Source: Candidatus Fermentibacteraceae bacterium
Lineage (GTDB): Bacteria > Fermentibacterota > Fermentibacteria > Fermentibacterales > JCC-6
Reading direction: 5' to 3'
Length of the DNA: 49,772 bases
Assembly: GCA_016936235.1 (NCBI GenBank)
Contig: JAFGPK010000059.1
Coordinates: forward strand, 1 to 49,772
Shown here: piece after piece, positions 15,448-24,611 of the stretch
How positions within the stretch are numbered: position 1 is the stretch's first letter
Layout of the letters: each line of letters starts with the position of its first letter
Position numbers and translations under genes: made by a program
The notes under the pieces: generated by a model
The model's database searches: none
The model's input: the letters and a program-made list of their open reading frames with translations, nothing else
Told to the model about the DNA's origin: nothing

Positions 15448-16326
15448 ATGGCTTCGTTCAGGGGTCTCTTCGCCACGGACATGGATGGGACTCTTCTGCT
15501 TCCGGGAGGGGATTTCCACCGGGACGACGTACTTGCCCTGAAGGCCCTGGGCGGAATGGGCGTAATCAGGGTAATAGCCACGGGCAGGTCGCCTTTTTCT
15601 TTTTGGAGGATGATGGGGGAAAGGATTCTCCCGGTGGACTACCTGATACTGTCCAGCGGCGCGGGGATCATGGATTACTCCACCGGCGAATACCTTCGAT
15701 TGTCCTCGATGGACCCGGAGCGTACTGACCGGTTTGCGGGCAGGCTGATGGGGGGAAGCTTCGATTTCTGCGTGCAGGACGCCATCCCGTCCAACCATGT
15801 CTTCAGGTATTGTTACCAGTCGGGGGACAATCCCGACCTTGAGAGAAGGATAGCCCTCTACGCAGGCAACTGCAGTCCACTGACAGAGAGGGATAGGGGC
15901 AGACCTGCAACACAGATACTTGTGATAGTCCCTCCGGGGAAGGACGGCGGACAGGTCATGGCTGATCTGAGGGGGATGCTGGGGGAGGAGTGCAGCATGC
16001 TCCGCACCACTTCACCCCTGGACGGCGAATCGCTGTGGATTGAGATATTCCCCCCCGGGATATCCAAGAGCACCGGTGTCCGCTGGATAGCGGAAAGACA
16101 CGGGCTGACAGGAGCTGATTCGGCCGCGGTAGGAAACGATTACAACGATCACGACCTGCTGGAGTGGGCGGCCCATGCTTTCGTTGTGGGGGATTCCCCC
16201 GAACACCTTCGGACGGCCTTTACAGAGGTGACTTCCCCCCGCCACGGCGCAGTCGCCCACGCCGCGAGGCTGTGGCTCATAGAAAAGGGCCAGCTGTCAG
16301 AGCATGACAGCTGGCCCTCTCCCTAG
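15448..16326 (+). CDS. Cof-like HAD-superfamily sugar phosphatase
   Basis: HAD hydrolase of 292 residues, Cof/SPP type. Motif I is FATDMDGTLLLP, motif II IATGRSP, and motif IV AVGNDYNDHDLLEWA with the GNDxND arrangement of this class. The large C2 cap lies between. Start ATG 15448, 7 bases after the DUF89 stop, with only a weak ribosome site, suggesting coupling. Class members dephosphorylate sugar phosphates, pyridoxal phosphate or flavin mononucleotide. The last codons form a long perfect hairpin in the DNA (see terminator), so the C-terminal residues GQLSEHDSWPSP are partly dictated by the hairpin. Confidence 0.82.
   Translation: MASFRGLFATDMDGTLLLPGGDFHRDDVLALKALGGMGVIRVIATGRSPFSFWRMMGERILPVDYLILSSGAGIMDYSTGEYLRLSSMDPERTDRFAGRLMGGSFDFCVQDAIPSNHVFRYCYQSGDNPDLERRIALYAGNCSPLTERDRGRPATQILVIVPPGKDGGQVMADLRGMLGEECSMLRTTSPLDGESLWIEIFPPGISKSTGVRWIAERHGLTGADSAAVGNDYNDHDLLEWAAHAFVVGDSPEHLRTAFTEVTSPRHGAVAHAARLWLIEKGQLSEHDSWPSP
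16287..16323 (+). terminator. Hairpin terminator overlapping the HAD stop codon
   Basis: Perfect 13-base-pair inverted repeat GGGCCAGCTGTCA (16287-16299) and TGACAGCTGGCCC (16305-16317) around a GAGCA loop, followed by TCTCCC. It lies inside the last codons of the Cof-like phosphatase gene and ends just before the stop. The downstream tract is pyrimidine-rich but not a run of T. Confidence 0.55.
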
Positions 16327-16578
16327 CGCAGGCTCGCATTCATGCGCTACTGGAGGTATTCCGACAGATCCCGATAGGCCTGATGGAATCCTGAAACACA
16401 CTGATGCATATATCTTTCCAGAATACGTAATACCAGTTTAGTATGATCAATACCGAATCATACGCACCGATATCACTTTCATCATGCAATCTGCATAGCC
16501 GTGATCACAGATATAGGCATACTTCGTGAGCGTGGGAACGTCGGTTCTCCATGAGAATGGTCCTCATGAAAATGAGAA
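16327..16578. other. AT-rich intergenic region, no gene seen
   Basis: About 250 bases between convergent genes. Lower GC than the surroundings, with no reading frame having a ribosome site. It contains a short inverted repeat CATGAG...CTCATG (about 16551-16569). No RNA gene recognised. Confidence 0.5.
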
Positions 16579-16605
16579 GGCCGACTGTCGCAACGACGGT
16601 CGGCC
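16579..16605 (-). terminator. Rho-independent terminator of the C25 peptidase gene
   Basis: On the minus strand GGCCGACCGTCG and CGACAGTCGGCC pair over 12 positions with one G-T type mismatch around a TTG loop, followed by TTCTCATTTTC. It starts 20 bases after the peptidase stop codon. Confidence 0.7.
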
Positions 16606-16625
16606 CACTCTTCGGATGAACCGAG

Positions 16626-18893
16626 CTACCTTGCCACTACGAACATCCTTGTGATGGTCCCGGCGGACGGGGTCGCCAGCTTAAGGAAGTAGACTCCATT
16701 GGGCACCGGCTCCCCGCTGTCCGAGATACAGCCCCACTGGATCGAATGAGATCCTGCCTGCAGCACGCCGGGTCTAAGGGAGGTCACCACCCTTCCGGAC
16801 AGATCGTAGATTGCTATATCGGCATCCTGGGCTGCCGGAATGCCGAACTCGATGGAAGCTGTTCCGGTTACAGGGTTGGGGCAGGGTGTGTGAAGGTAAA
16901 GGACGGGCAAAGCCCAGGTTTCACCTTCACCGGTGCCGACCGAAGGACTGGCGTAGGTGATGGCAGGCGCCATGCTGTAGGCTGTGGAAGTTATGGTGAC
17001 CTGCTCGGGCCCGGGAATGGATGTGATGGAGAGCGTAGCTATTCCGGATGAGTTGGTGTGCTCCGAACCCAGCAGCTCTCCTGTATCCGGGTAGTATGCG
17101 GCCACAGTCGCACCCTCAACAGGCGCTTTCGAATCGTCAGTAACCGTCACGGTGAAGTTCCCCGTACCAATGGTTGCGGCATGCGTATTCGTGAGCAGGG
17201 CTATAGGAGAGGTGTCGTTGTAGATGGCGGTCTCAGGGTCGCCGAACAGGTGCGCCATCATTATCATGTCTGCGCCGCTGCCGCCGAAGTACTGGTCGCA
17301 CTTGATCTTGCCCCAGGTATGGGCTGCTCCGAGGTGGTGAAGTTCCTCCGTGAAGTAGCCTCTGAAAGTATGGACTTGAAGTGTGTCGCCAGGGCCCACT
17401 GGCGTGTTGGTGGAAGAGCCCATGATTGTGATGGCGCCCCTGGGATTGGCGACGGTGCCCTCGGAGAGAAAGGCCTCGCAGATGCAGTAATAATTATCGA
17501 ACTCGCCGTTCTGGCATCCGATGGTGTAAACCCAGGGCATCCTCCTGCCGTTGGTCAGAGAGGCGATGTTTGAGTTGCTGAAACCGGTTGTGATCCAGGT
17601 AGTAGGGTTGCCGTGACCGATGTACGAGATCACGGACCGGCCCTCGTTGATGTCCGCCACTACCTGCGACAGGCTGGGGGGTGAGCCTCCCATGGCGCTG
17701 CAGTAGAAATCCGACACGATGGCGTGGGCCTGGAAGAGCTGATGGATACGCAGTGCTTCCTGGGGAGCCTCGAAATCCGTACAGGCCATACTGAAGCCCC
17801 GCATGAACCAGTTCTCGCCGGCGGGCTGGTAAGGGTTCATCTCATGCTGAACCAGCTTCCAGGAGATGTAGGCCAGGTCGTCGGTATCGTTGCCGCAGAT
17901 CCTACCGATGTGCATTGAAGGCAAAGCACCGGAGCCGACCACGGCGTACACGTTGTCCGCTGCGTGACCGCCGTACTGAGGTGTCTCCACAACGTTGTCT
18001 CCGCCTACCAGCATCACGTATTCAGGAGGGTTGGGCCATGTGTTGTAGGCATCTTCCAGCCATGCATCGATGGCTGCGGGAGTCCCTCCTATCTCCGATA
18101 TCAGGCCCGTCTCGACCTGGTATCCCTTCTGGGCCTTCCAGTCGATGAGGTCCTGGGCAAGGTCAATGGACTCCTCGGAACCGATGAAGACGTAGCTGCC
18201 GTCAATGACATCGGCGTCTGTTACAGGGACCATCCCCAGGACTTCATCGTACATGCCGAGGAAGCTCCTGGTGAAGCCCTGGGCGCACCTGATCAGCTCG
18301 TTCTCGCCGGTTCCCCCGGTGCCCTCTATCCTGGCCGTGACGGAAGTTGTGACGAACACTTCCCCGGTAACGGGGTTCACGCTTACGGGGCTGTACCTGA
18401 CCCGGGCCACCCTGATGTCCCTCAGTATGTTGACTGATTCTATCTCAACCGGGGACGCCGGAAAGGTCTGGGAAGTACCGTAGAGTTCATTGTTTATCCG
18501 GTATGGTCCCTGTCCTCCCGTATAAGTGGGAGGCGCCTGATAGGGTGCAACGGAGTACAGGCCCAGATACTGAGTGTCCTGGCTCACGATCTCCACCTGC
18601 ACATTCCCCATGTTCGGAACAAGGACCATCCTTCGAATGACGGGAAGATCGGGGGAACCGATGATCGCCATGTAATCGCTGCCGGTGGGGTTCCTGAAGA
18701 TAGTTCCGGGTCCGAACTCTTCCAGAATAACGTCCAAAGCTTCCAGTGCCTGAAGGTTGAACTGGATAAGTCTGCTCTCGTCAGTGGACTCCAGCAACAC
18801 GACTTCCTCCACCGGGTTTTCCGCACGGAAGACCACGTCTCCCAGAGCAACCGAAGCGGTGACGACCATGCACAGCAGAACGAAATACCTCAT
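16626..18893 (-). CDS. Gingipain-like C25 cysteine peptidase with C-terminal sorting-type domain
   Basis: Secreted protein of 755 residues. The signal peptide is MRYFVLLCMVVTASVALG, followed by a propeptide-like region to about 230. The peptidase C25 domain runs from about 230 to 570, with catalytic His427 in SYIGHGNP and Cys460 in YTIGCQNGEFD. An Ig-like region follows (DDSKAPVEGATVAAYYP). The last ~85 residues read CPNPVTGTASIEFGIP, IYDLSGRVV and NGVYFLKLA, the FlgD-like/type IX sorting domain pattern. It should be exported and attached to, or released from, the cell surface. Start ATG 18893 has GGGAG upstream. Single-gene transcript with its own terminator. In gingipains this family cleaves after Arg or Lys; specificity here is unknown. 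Confidence 0.9.
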   Translation of the reverse strand: MRYFVLLCMVVTASVALGDVVFRAENPVEEVVLLESTDESRLIQFNLQALEALDVILEEFGPGTIFRNPTGSDYMAIIGSPDLPVIRRMVLVPNMGNVQVEIVSQDTQYLGLYSVAPYQAPPTYTGGQGPYRINNELYGTSQTFPASPVEIESVNILRDIRVARVRYSPVSVNPVTGEVFVTTSVTARIEGTGGTGENELIRCAQGFTRSFLGMYDEVLGMVPVTDADVIDGSYVFIGSEESIDLAQDLIDWKAQKGYQVETGLISEIGGTPAAIDAWLEDAYNTWPNPPEYVMLVGGDNVVETPQYGGHAADNVYAVVGSGALPSMHIGRICGNDTDDLAYISWKLVQHEMNPYQPAGENWFMRGFSMACTDFEAPQEALRIHQLFQAHAIVSDFYCSAMGGSPPSLSQVVADINEGRSVISYIGHGNPTTWITTGFSNSNIASLTNGRRMPWVYTIGCQNGEFDNYYCICEAFLSEGTVANPRGAITIMGSSTNTPVGPGDTLQVHTFRGYFTEELHHLGAAHTWGKIKCDQYFGGSGADMIMMAHLFGDPETAIYNDTSPIALLTNTHAATIGTGNFTVTVTDDSKAPVEGATVAAYYPDTGELLGSEHTNSSGIATLSITSIPGPEQVTITSTAYSMAPAITYASPSVGTGEGETWALPVLYLHTPCPNPVTGTASIEFGIPAAQDADIAIYDLSGRVVTSLRPGVLQAGSHSIQWGCISDSGEPVPNGVYFLKLATPSAGTITRMFVVAR

Positions 18894-19066
18894 CTCAACT
18901 CCCTCGTATTTATAGTGATGGTCACAAAATGGAATTTACCTACTATCCGAATTCCGGTACTGCAAGTCAATGAAAAGGGTTAATATCGATACTCCTTTAT
19001 CAGTTCAGCGTTCATGCAGTTTTTCGGTGTTGCGGAATTTAGATGAGCTTTTTCCAGTCTGTCGAA

Positions 19067-19075
19067 TGTTATAAT
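19067..19075 (+). promoter_or_regulatory. Extended -10 promoter for the metallophosphoesterase/ABC-F pair
   Basis: TG-T-TATAAT at 19067-19075, a perfect extended -10 element 31 bases before the ATG at 19107, in an AT-rich stretch. No clear -35 is visible, as is usual for extended -10 promoters. Confidence 0.5.
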
Positions 19076-19106
19076 CGGATGGTCTGAGCGAAATGGGAGG
19101 CTTTGA

Positions 19107-19811
19107 ATGAGGTTGTTCGCCATCGGCGACCTGCACCTGTCCATGTCCGGCGACAAGCCAATGGACGTTTTCGGGGAGCACTGGAAGGACCATCACATGC
19201 TACTGGAGAGGAACTGGAGGAGAGACGTGTGCGATGATGACACCGTTCTCCTGCCAGGCGACCTCTCCTGGGCCATGGACCTCGAGGAGGCCCGTGAGGA
19301 CCTGGAATGGCTTGGTCGACTGCCGGGGAGGAAAGTAGTCATCAAAGGGAACCACGATCTCTGGTGGGCTTCCCTCTCGAAGCTGCGAAGCGCCCTTCCC
19401 AAGGGCATAATCCCCCTTCAGCACACGGCGCTGAGGACGGGTCCCGCGGTGATAACGGGCGTGCGGGGCTGGATCACCCCCTTATGGGATGAATTCGATG
19501 AGGAGAGGGATGGTAAGGTCTATCGCAGGGAGCTCCTCAGGCTGGAGATGGCGCTTGAAGCGGCCGGTGGCCTGATGGATCGCCGGAGGAAGCTGGTGGT
19601 GATGATGCATTACCCTCCCATAGTCGGAGGGGCGCCGACGGAGTTCGCCGACATGATGTCGGACAGGGGTGTCGATGTCTGCGTCTACGGACACATCCAT
19701 TGCGCTCCGGGCTGCTGGCCCGAACGTCTTGACACGGAATCGGGAGGTGTTCTCTACAGACTGGTCTCAGCTGACAGGCTGGACTTCACACCTTTGGAAC
19801 TGGCGGTATAG
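19107..19811 (+). CDS. Metallophosphoesterase (calcineurin-like)
   Basis: Cytoplasmic metallophosphatase of 234 residues. The metal-binding blocks are in order: FAIGDLHLS (D-x-H), LLPGDLSW (GD), VIKGNHDLWW (GNH[DE]), MMHYPP (H) and VYGHIHCAP (GHxH). Start ATG 19107, with GGGAGG about 12 bases upstream. It belongs to the short YmdB/YvnB-unlike family often annotated as a predicted phosphohydrolase. The ABC-F gene begins 3 bases after its stop, so they share a transcript. Substrate unknown. Confidence 0.88.
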   Translation: MRLFAIGDLHLSMSGDKPMDVFGEHWKDHHMLLERNWRRDVCDDDTVLLPGDLSWAMDLEEAREDLEWLGRLPGRKVVIKGNHDLWWASLSKLRSALPKGIIPLQHTALRTGPAVITGVRGWITPLWDEFDEERDGKVYRRELLRLEMALEAAGGLMDRRRKLVVMMHYPPIVGGAPTEFADMMSDRGVDVCVYGHIHCAPGCWPERLDTESGGVLYRLVSADRLDFTPLELAV

Positions 19812-19814
19812 ATA

Positions 19815-21749
19815 ATGCTCGTGAACGGCTCGGCACTGGGAATGAGGTTCGGGGCGGAGGAGATCTTCGACGACGTGAGCTTCACCATCAACAGGGGGGA
19901 CAGGGCTGCTCTGGTTGGCGTGAACGGGGCCGGGAAGACGACGCTCATAAGGCTGATAACGGGGGAGCTTGAACCCACTTCGGGAGATCTCCACGTATCC
20001 GCCGGGACCAGGCTCGCCCATCTGCCGCAGCAGATGAGCGGTTTTCCGCGCGGACCCCTTCAGGAAGCGGTGTGCAGGGAGGCCGGGGAAGCCGCCAGAG
20101 CTCTCAGGAGGATGAACAGGATACACGCCGACCTTGAGACGGCGAGGGACGGGGAGATGAAGAAGCAGCTCCTCGAGAGTCTGGCCCATGCCCACGACCT
20201 GGCAGACTCCACCGACGCCTTCAGGCTCAGATCCAACTCGGAGAAGGTCCTTGCGGGTCTCGGATTCACATCGGAAGACCTTTCCAAGCCGCTGGAGGAG
20301 TTCTCCGGAGGATGGAGGATGAGGGCCCAGCTGGCTTCCCTGCTCCTGTCGGACCCTGACATTCTTCTGCTGGACGAGCCCACGAACCACCTGGACCTGG
20401 ACGCCAGGATATGGCTGGAGGAGTACCTGACAAGGTTCGGCGGAGCGGTCTGGATAATATCCCACGACCCGGGTTTCCTTGACAGGATAGTGGACCGCGT
20501 GAACGAGCTGGAGTTCGGAAGCCTCACCTCGTACTCAGGCAACTACACCTTCTACGAGAACATGAAGCGCGAGGAGATATCCCGCAGGGAGAAGCAGGCC
20601 AGGCACCAGGCGGAGCAGATGGAGAAGATCCAGAGGTTCATCAAGAGGTTCAAGGCCACGGAGAGCAAGAGGTTCCAGGTCAGGAGCCGGGAGAAGATGC
20701 TGGAGAGAATAGAGATAGTGCAGACGCACCGTGATCCCAGGCACATAAGGCTCAGGTTCCCTGACCCCCCAAGGAGCGGCGAGATAGTGGCCAGGCTGGA
20801 GGGTGTCTGCAAGGAGTACGACCGTCCCGTGTTCAGCGATGTCGACCTTGTGGTGAACAGGGGGGACCGGATAGGTATCGTGGGAAGGAACGGAGAGGGG
20901 AAGTCCACCCTTTCCAGGATACTGGCCGGGGCGGAGTCGCCCAGCAGCGGTAGCTTCAGGCCGGGCTCAGGAGTGGAGACGGGTTTCTACACCCAGGAAG
21001 TGGACCAGGGCCTGAATCCCGAGCTGAACCTTCTGGAGCAGCTCTCGATGGTCAGTCCCGCCAGCGGGGAGAAGGAACTCCGCTCCATCCTCGGAGGGTT
21101 CCTCTTCACCGGAGACGATGTATTCAAGAGCACGGGAGTGCTTTCAGGAGGTGAGAAGAGCCGCCTGGCGCTTGCGCGCATACTCCTCAGCCCAGTAAAC
21201 TTCCTCATTCTCGACGAGCCCACCAACCACCTTGACCTTTTCTCCCGCAAGGTACTGTGCGAGGCCCTGGAGGAGTATTCCGGCACCCTGGTGCTGATAA
21301 GCCATGACGAGCAGCTGCTCTCGGCCCTTGTGGAAAAGGTCTACGAAGTGGGTGACGGGAGGGTAAGGCTGTTCGGCGGCTCCTTCGACTACTACCTGGA
21401 GAAGAAACAGGAGCAGATCCGGCGCGAGTTCGAACCCTCGGAGAGAAAGACATCCGCCGGCAGCTCCCCCAGGGAGATGGAAAGGGAGAGGAAGCGCCGT
21501 GAAGCGGACCAGAGGAAGCTGAAGTACGCGGAGCAGAAGAAGAGCCGACAGAGATTGGAGAGGGTAGAACGGAAGCTGCTGCCCCTGGAGGAGAAGAGGG
21601 AAGAACTGGAAGCCCTTCTGCAGGACCCTGAGGTCATCTCCAGGTCCTCGAGACTGGTGGAGCTTCAGAAGGAGCATGCGTACCTGTGCCAGGAGATACA
21701 GGAGTACCAGAAGACGTGGGACCGGCTTGCTGAAGAGCTGGAAGACTAG
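19815..21749 (+). CDS. ABC-F family ATPase (ribosome-associated translation factor type)
   Basis: Soluble protein of 644 residues with two ABC ATPase domains and no membrane segment. Domain 1 has Walker A GVNGAGKTT (35-43), signature FSGGWRMRAQLA and Walker B ILLLDEPTNHLDL. Domain 2 has GRNGEGKST, LSGGEKSRLALA and FLILDEPTNHLDL. The linker between them is charged and helical (KREEISRREKQARHQAEQ). The last ~90 residues form a basic coiled coil, as in Uup-like members. ABC-F proteins bind the ribosomal E site and rescue stalled or drug-bound ribosomes. Which subgroup this is cannot be settled by eye. The stop overlaps the tail of the opposite-strand cyclase gene by 4 bases. Confidence 0.92.
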   Translation: MLVNGSALGMRFGAEEIFDDVSFTINRGDRAALVGVNGAGKTTLIRLITGELEPTSGDLHVSAGTRLAHLPQQMSGFPRGPLQEAVCREAGEAARALRRMNRIHADLETARDGEMKKQLLESLAHAHDLADSTDAFRLRSNSEKVLAGLGFTSEDLSKPLEEFSGGWRMRAQLASLLLSDPDILLLDEPTNHLDLDARIWLEEYLTRFGGAVWIISHDPGFLDRIVDRVNELEFGSLTSYSGNYTFYENMKREEISRREKQARHQAEQMEKIQRFIKRFKATESKRFQVRSREKMLERIEIVQTHRDPRHIRLRFPDPPRSGEIVARLEGVCKEYDRPVFSDVDLVVNRGDRIGIVGRNGEGKSTLSRILAGAESPSSGSFRPGSGVETGFYTQEVDQGLNPELNLLEQLSMVSPASGEKELRSILGGFLFTGDDVFKSTGVLSGGEKSRLALARILLSPVNFLILDEPTNHLDLFSRKVLCEALEEYSGTLVLISHDEQLLSALVEKVYEVGDGRVRLFGGSFDYYLEKKQEQIRREFEPSERKTSAGSSPREMERERKRREADQRKLKYAEQKKSRQRLERVERKLLPLEEKREELEALLQDPEVISRSSRLVELQKEHAYLCQEIQEYQKTWDRLAEELED

Positions 21750-24442
21750 CCGGATCCCGGCGCCCCGCGGTCACGATGAGCTTCAACCTGAGACCTGAAC
21801 TCGGCGCACTTCGCCTCCATCTTCCTGCTGTCCAGGATCGCCACCTCACGCTCCGCCTCGGCAAGCTGGCCCATGGCTTCCTCGAAGAGCCCGTTCATGG
21901 AGTCTATCATGGCCAGCCTCAGCCTGGCCTGCACGGTCCTGCTCACCGATCCCGATTCCAGCGCCAGCCTCACCGATTCTTCCGCCGGTTCCACGGATGA
22001 TTCCGGTGACCTGCGGGAGACGATATCGGCGATGTTCTCGAGGCAGTACGAAGCGCCTCTCAGGTTGCCGATCCCCAGACTCAGCTCGAGGGATTCCCTG
22101 AATTGCCCCTCCGCTCCGGCCAGATCGCCTTCCATCCGGGAAATATCCGCCAGGGAGGATAGTATCGAAGAGTTGAGGTAGGTATCACCCGAGCGCGCGT
22201 TCAGCTCCCCGACCTCCTGCAGGATGGCCCTGGCCTCGGCGAACTCGCCCCTGATCTTCCTTGCGCTGGCGAGATTGCACATCAGAGAGAGGCTGTACTT
22301 CACCGTTCCTTCCTTCCTGACTGTCTCGAGGGAACGCGACCAGTAATCCTCGGCCCCGTTCCAGTCTTCGTTCAGGTATGCGAGGTTCCCGAGTCCCGCC
22401 AGGCACAGGGCGCTGAACATCGGATCGTCCATCCCCCCGGCCAGCGCCGAAGCCTCCTGGAGGTACGATGCAGCTTCCCTGCGCCTTCCGGCGATAAGCA
22501 GAAAGGTCGATATCCGTTCTTTGAGCTTCGCTTCGATGGAATTCATGAGTTTCTCATCATCCCGGAGGTCCTCCGTGGACCCTGCTGCCATTGAAAGCAG
22601 GTTCCGGAACAGGTCCACAGCCTCTGAGAGCCTGGACCTGACCTGAAGAAAGTGCGAGATGATCTTCGTGTACTCGCTTATCCTGTCAAGGCGCAGCGTT
22701 CTGTGAGCCGTCATCGCGCCCTTCCTCAGATTCGGGAGTTCAAGGGATATGGCGCCGAGGGTTTCCGCCTGTCTGCTGTCCTGCAGGCGCGGCTGCGCTT
22801 CCCGGAGGAATGCGTGATAATGGTCGCAGTGGCGGCTGAGCAGCCCTGCGGAACCGCCCTCGCACAGCTCCTGCTTCTCGTTGACGAATTCCCTGGTCAT
22901 CGGATGGAGGGAGTAGCGTCCTCCTCCGCCTGACCTGACCAGCGAGCGGTCGCAGAGCCTTTGCATTGTCCGTATCCCGCAGCCGGCCACTTCCTCCGCC
23001 GCCGTCCTGTCGAACCCTCCGTCGAAGACCGAGAGCCCGGCCAGCGCTTCCCGTTCTGAGTCGGACAGAAGGTTCCAGGAATATTCGAACACGGACCGCA
23101 TGCTGCGCTGACGAACGGGCAGGTCTCCCGCCGTGCTCTCCAGGATATCCCGGCTTCTGCCGAGCTCTCTCTGCAGCTCGACGCAGGAAATGGTGCGCAC
23201 CCAGGAAGCAGCCAGCTCGATGGCGAGGGGCATCCCGCCCAGGATGCAGCAAATGTCAATGATGGCCGGTATGTCCCGTTCCTCCGGGGAGAAATCCGGC
23301 AGAACCCTCCTGGCAGAGGAAAGGAAGAGCATTACGGCGTCGTAATCCTCCAGATCCCAGTGGGGGGAGGAGGAGGAGTCCCCGATCGATGGATCGTTAT
23401 TCTCCGGTGGAACCCTCATTCCCGAGAGGTCGTAGACGCTCTCCTCCCTTATACCCAGCCTGTGCCGGGAGGTGACCAGGACCTTCAGGCCGGGTGCTCC
23501 GGCAAGAAGGTCGGATACCATATGAGCGTGATCGGTGAGGTGTTCGAAGTTGTCCATCACCATCAGGATTTCCCTGTTCGAGAGAAATCCGATCAGCTGT
23601 TCGAACTCTTTGCCGCCGCCCGAGAAGCAGTATGAGATGCTTTCGGCCATGGTGGAGATGATGGACGGTTGCCCTTCCGCCTCCTCAAGTGGGACGAACC
23701 AGGCGCCGTGCCTGAACAGGTGTACCGATTCCGCAGCCGTCTGCAGGGCGGTACGCGTCTTTCCGGAGCCCCCGTACCCCAGCAGCGTGACCAGCCGCCG
23801 TTCGGGGTCCGCGAGAAGCTCACCTATTTCCCTCAGCTCCCTCTGCCTTCCCACGAAGGGGGTGGGCTGGACCGGAAGGTTGTGGGGATGGGCTGAAACC
23901 GTCGCCAGAGGGGGGTGGGGCATGTCGATGTCAGGATAGGACAGCGTGAAGAGCTGCTGCGGATTCAGGAGGTCCCTGAGCATATGGACACCCTCGTCCC
24001 TGAGCTTGGCTCCCTCGGGGAGCGATTCGGATGCGGCGGCTTCGGCGCTGAGTACCGTCTGTCCTCCCCATCCGGCGGACATGAGCCTGGCGGTTCGGCT
24101 GACATCGCTGCCGAAGAAATCCCCTTCCTTCTCCGAAGCTTCTCCGGAATGGACGCCGATCCGGATCCGCAGACCTCCGACGGACGACCAGTCGGCACGG
24201 CCTATGACCCTCTGCAAGGTCAGAGCGCACTCCAGGGCGCGGCCGTTTTCGAACACGGCCATGAGCCCGTCACCCGTATGCTTCACTATCCGACCCGAAC
24301 AACCCTCCACGGCTTCGGCCGTCATGCTGTCGTGCCTTGCCAGCGCTTCGTCCATGGCGCCGCCGCAGGTCTGCCACTTCCTTGTGGACCCTTCGATGTC
24401 GGTGAACAGGAACGTCGGCAAGTAGGACATCCTCCTTCCCAT
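21746..24442 (-). CDS. Class III nucleotide cyclase fused to STAND ATPase and TPR-type repeats
   Basis: Large regulator of 898 residues. Residues 5-165 form a class III adenylate/guanylate cyclase domain: metal Asp15 in FLFTDIEGST, metal Asp58 in KHTGDG, Lys54 and Asp108 at the positions that favour ATP, and transition-state Arg119 in SRTARLMSAG. Ser115 stands where cyclases normally have Asn. Residues 190-500 form an NB-ARC/AfsR-like STAND ATPase: PTPFVGRQRELREI, Walker A GYGGSGKT (222-229), Walker B ILMVMDNFEH and TSRHRLGI. Residues 560-890 are helical TPR-like repeats. No C-terminal helix-turn-helix is seen, unlike LuxR-ended relatives. ATG 24442 is used; ATG 24430 sits directly on GGAGG. 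Divergent from the MATE gene. Input and output signals unknown. Confidence 0.88.
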   Translation of the reverse strand: MGRRMSYLPTFLFTDIEGSTRKWQTCGGAMDEALARHDSMTAEAVEGCSGRIVKHTGDGLMAVFENGRALECALTLQRVIGRADWSSVGGLRIRIGVHSGEASEKEGDFFGSDVSRTARLMSAGWGGQTVLSAEAAASESLPEGAKLRDEGVHMLRDLLNPQQLFTLSYPDIDMPHPPLATVSAHPHNLPVQPTPFVGRQRELREIGELLADPERRLVTLLGYGGSGKTRTALQTAAESVHLFRHGAWFVPLEEAEGQPSIISTMAESISYCFSGGGKEFEQLIGFLSNREILMVMDNFEHLTDHAHMVSDLLAGAPGLKVLVTSRHRLGIREESVYDLSGMRVPPENNDPSIGDSSSSPHWDLEDYDAVMLFLSSARRVLPDFSPEERDIPAIIDICCILGGMPLAIELAASWVRTISCVELQRELGRSRDILESTAGDLPVRQRSMRSVFEYSWNLLSDSEREALAGLSVFDGGFDRTAAEEVAGCGIRTMQRLCDRSLVRSGGGGRYSLHPMTREFVNEKQELCEGGSAGLLSRHCDHYHAFLREAQPRLQDSRQAETLGAISLELPNLRKGAMTAHRTLRLDRISEYTKIISHFLQVRSRLSEAVDLFRNLLSMAAGSTEDLRDDEKLMNSIEAKLKERISTFLLIAGRRREAASYLQEASALAGGMDDPMFSALCLAGLGNLAYLNEDWNGAEDYWSRSLETVRKEGTVKYSLSLMCNLASARKIRGEFAEARAILQEVGELNARSGDTYLNSSILSSLADISRMEGDLAGAEGQFRESLELSLGIGNLRGASYCLENIADIVSRRSPESSVEPAEESVRLALESGSVSRTVQARLRLAMIDSMNGLFEEAMGQLAEAEREVAILDSRKMEAKCAEFRSQVEAHRDRGAPGSG

Positions 24443-24530
24443 GTGCGAGGCAGAGCGGAATAGTCAGTGCAACACTGCTCCAGGCCAACGCCGCAGTCAA
24501 GATTGGGCGCGGTTCTCACTGGGGTTGGAC

Positions 24531-24566
24531 GGTCAGTTATATTGGCGGCTGGAATATCTGCTGACC
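24531..24566. repeat. Imperfect inverted repeat upstream of the MATE gene
   Basis: GGTCAG (24531-24536) and ATATT (24539-24543) pair with AATAT (24553-24557) and CTGACC (24561-24566), giving 11 base pairs interrupted by a 2/3-base internal loop and a 9-base apex. It lies 46 bases before the MATE start, within the divergent promoter region. It could be an operator or leader hairpin. Confidence 0.45.
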
Positions 24567-24611
24567 GCGGCATGATCCGTGCCCTCATCGTTCCGGAGGA
24601 GAGGCGGCCCC

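Noticed and set aside
14505-15581. Minus-strand reading frame of 358 codons
   Set aside because: It is antisense to the DUF89 gene, whose motifs are clear, and contains no motif itself.
19767-20465. Minus-strand reading frame over the ABC-F gene
   Set aside because: It is antisense to the Walker motifs of a well-supported ATPase.
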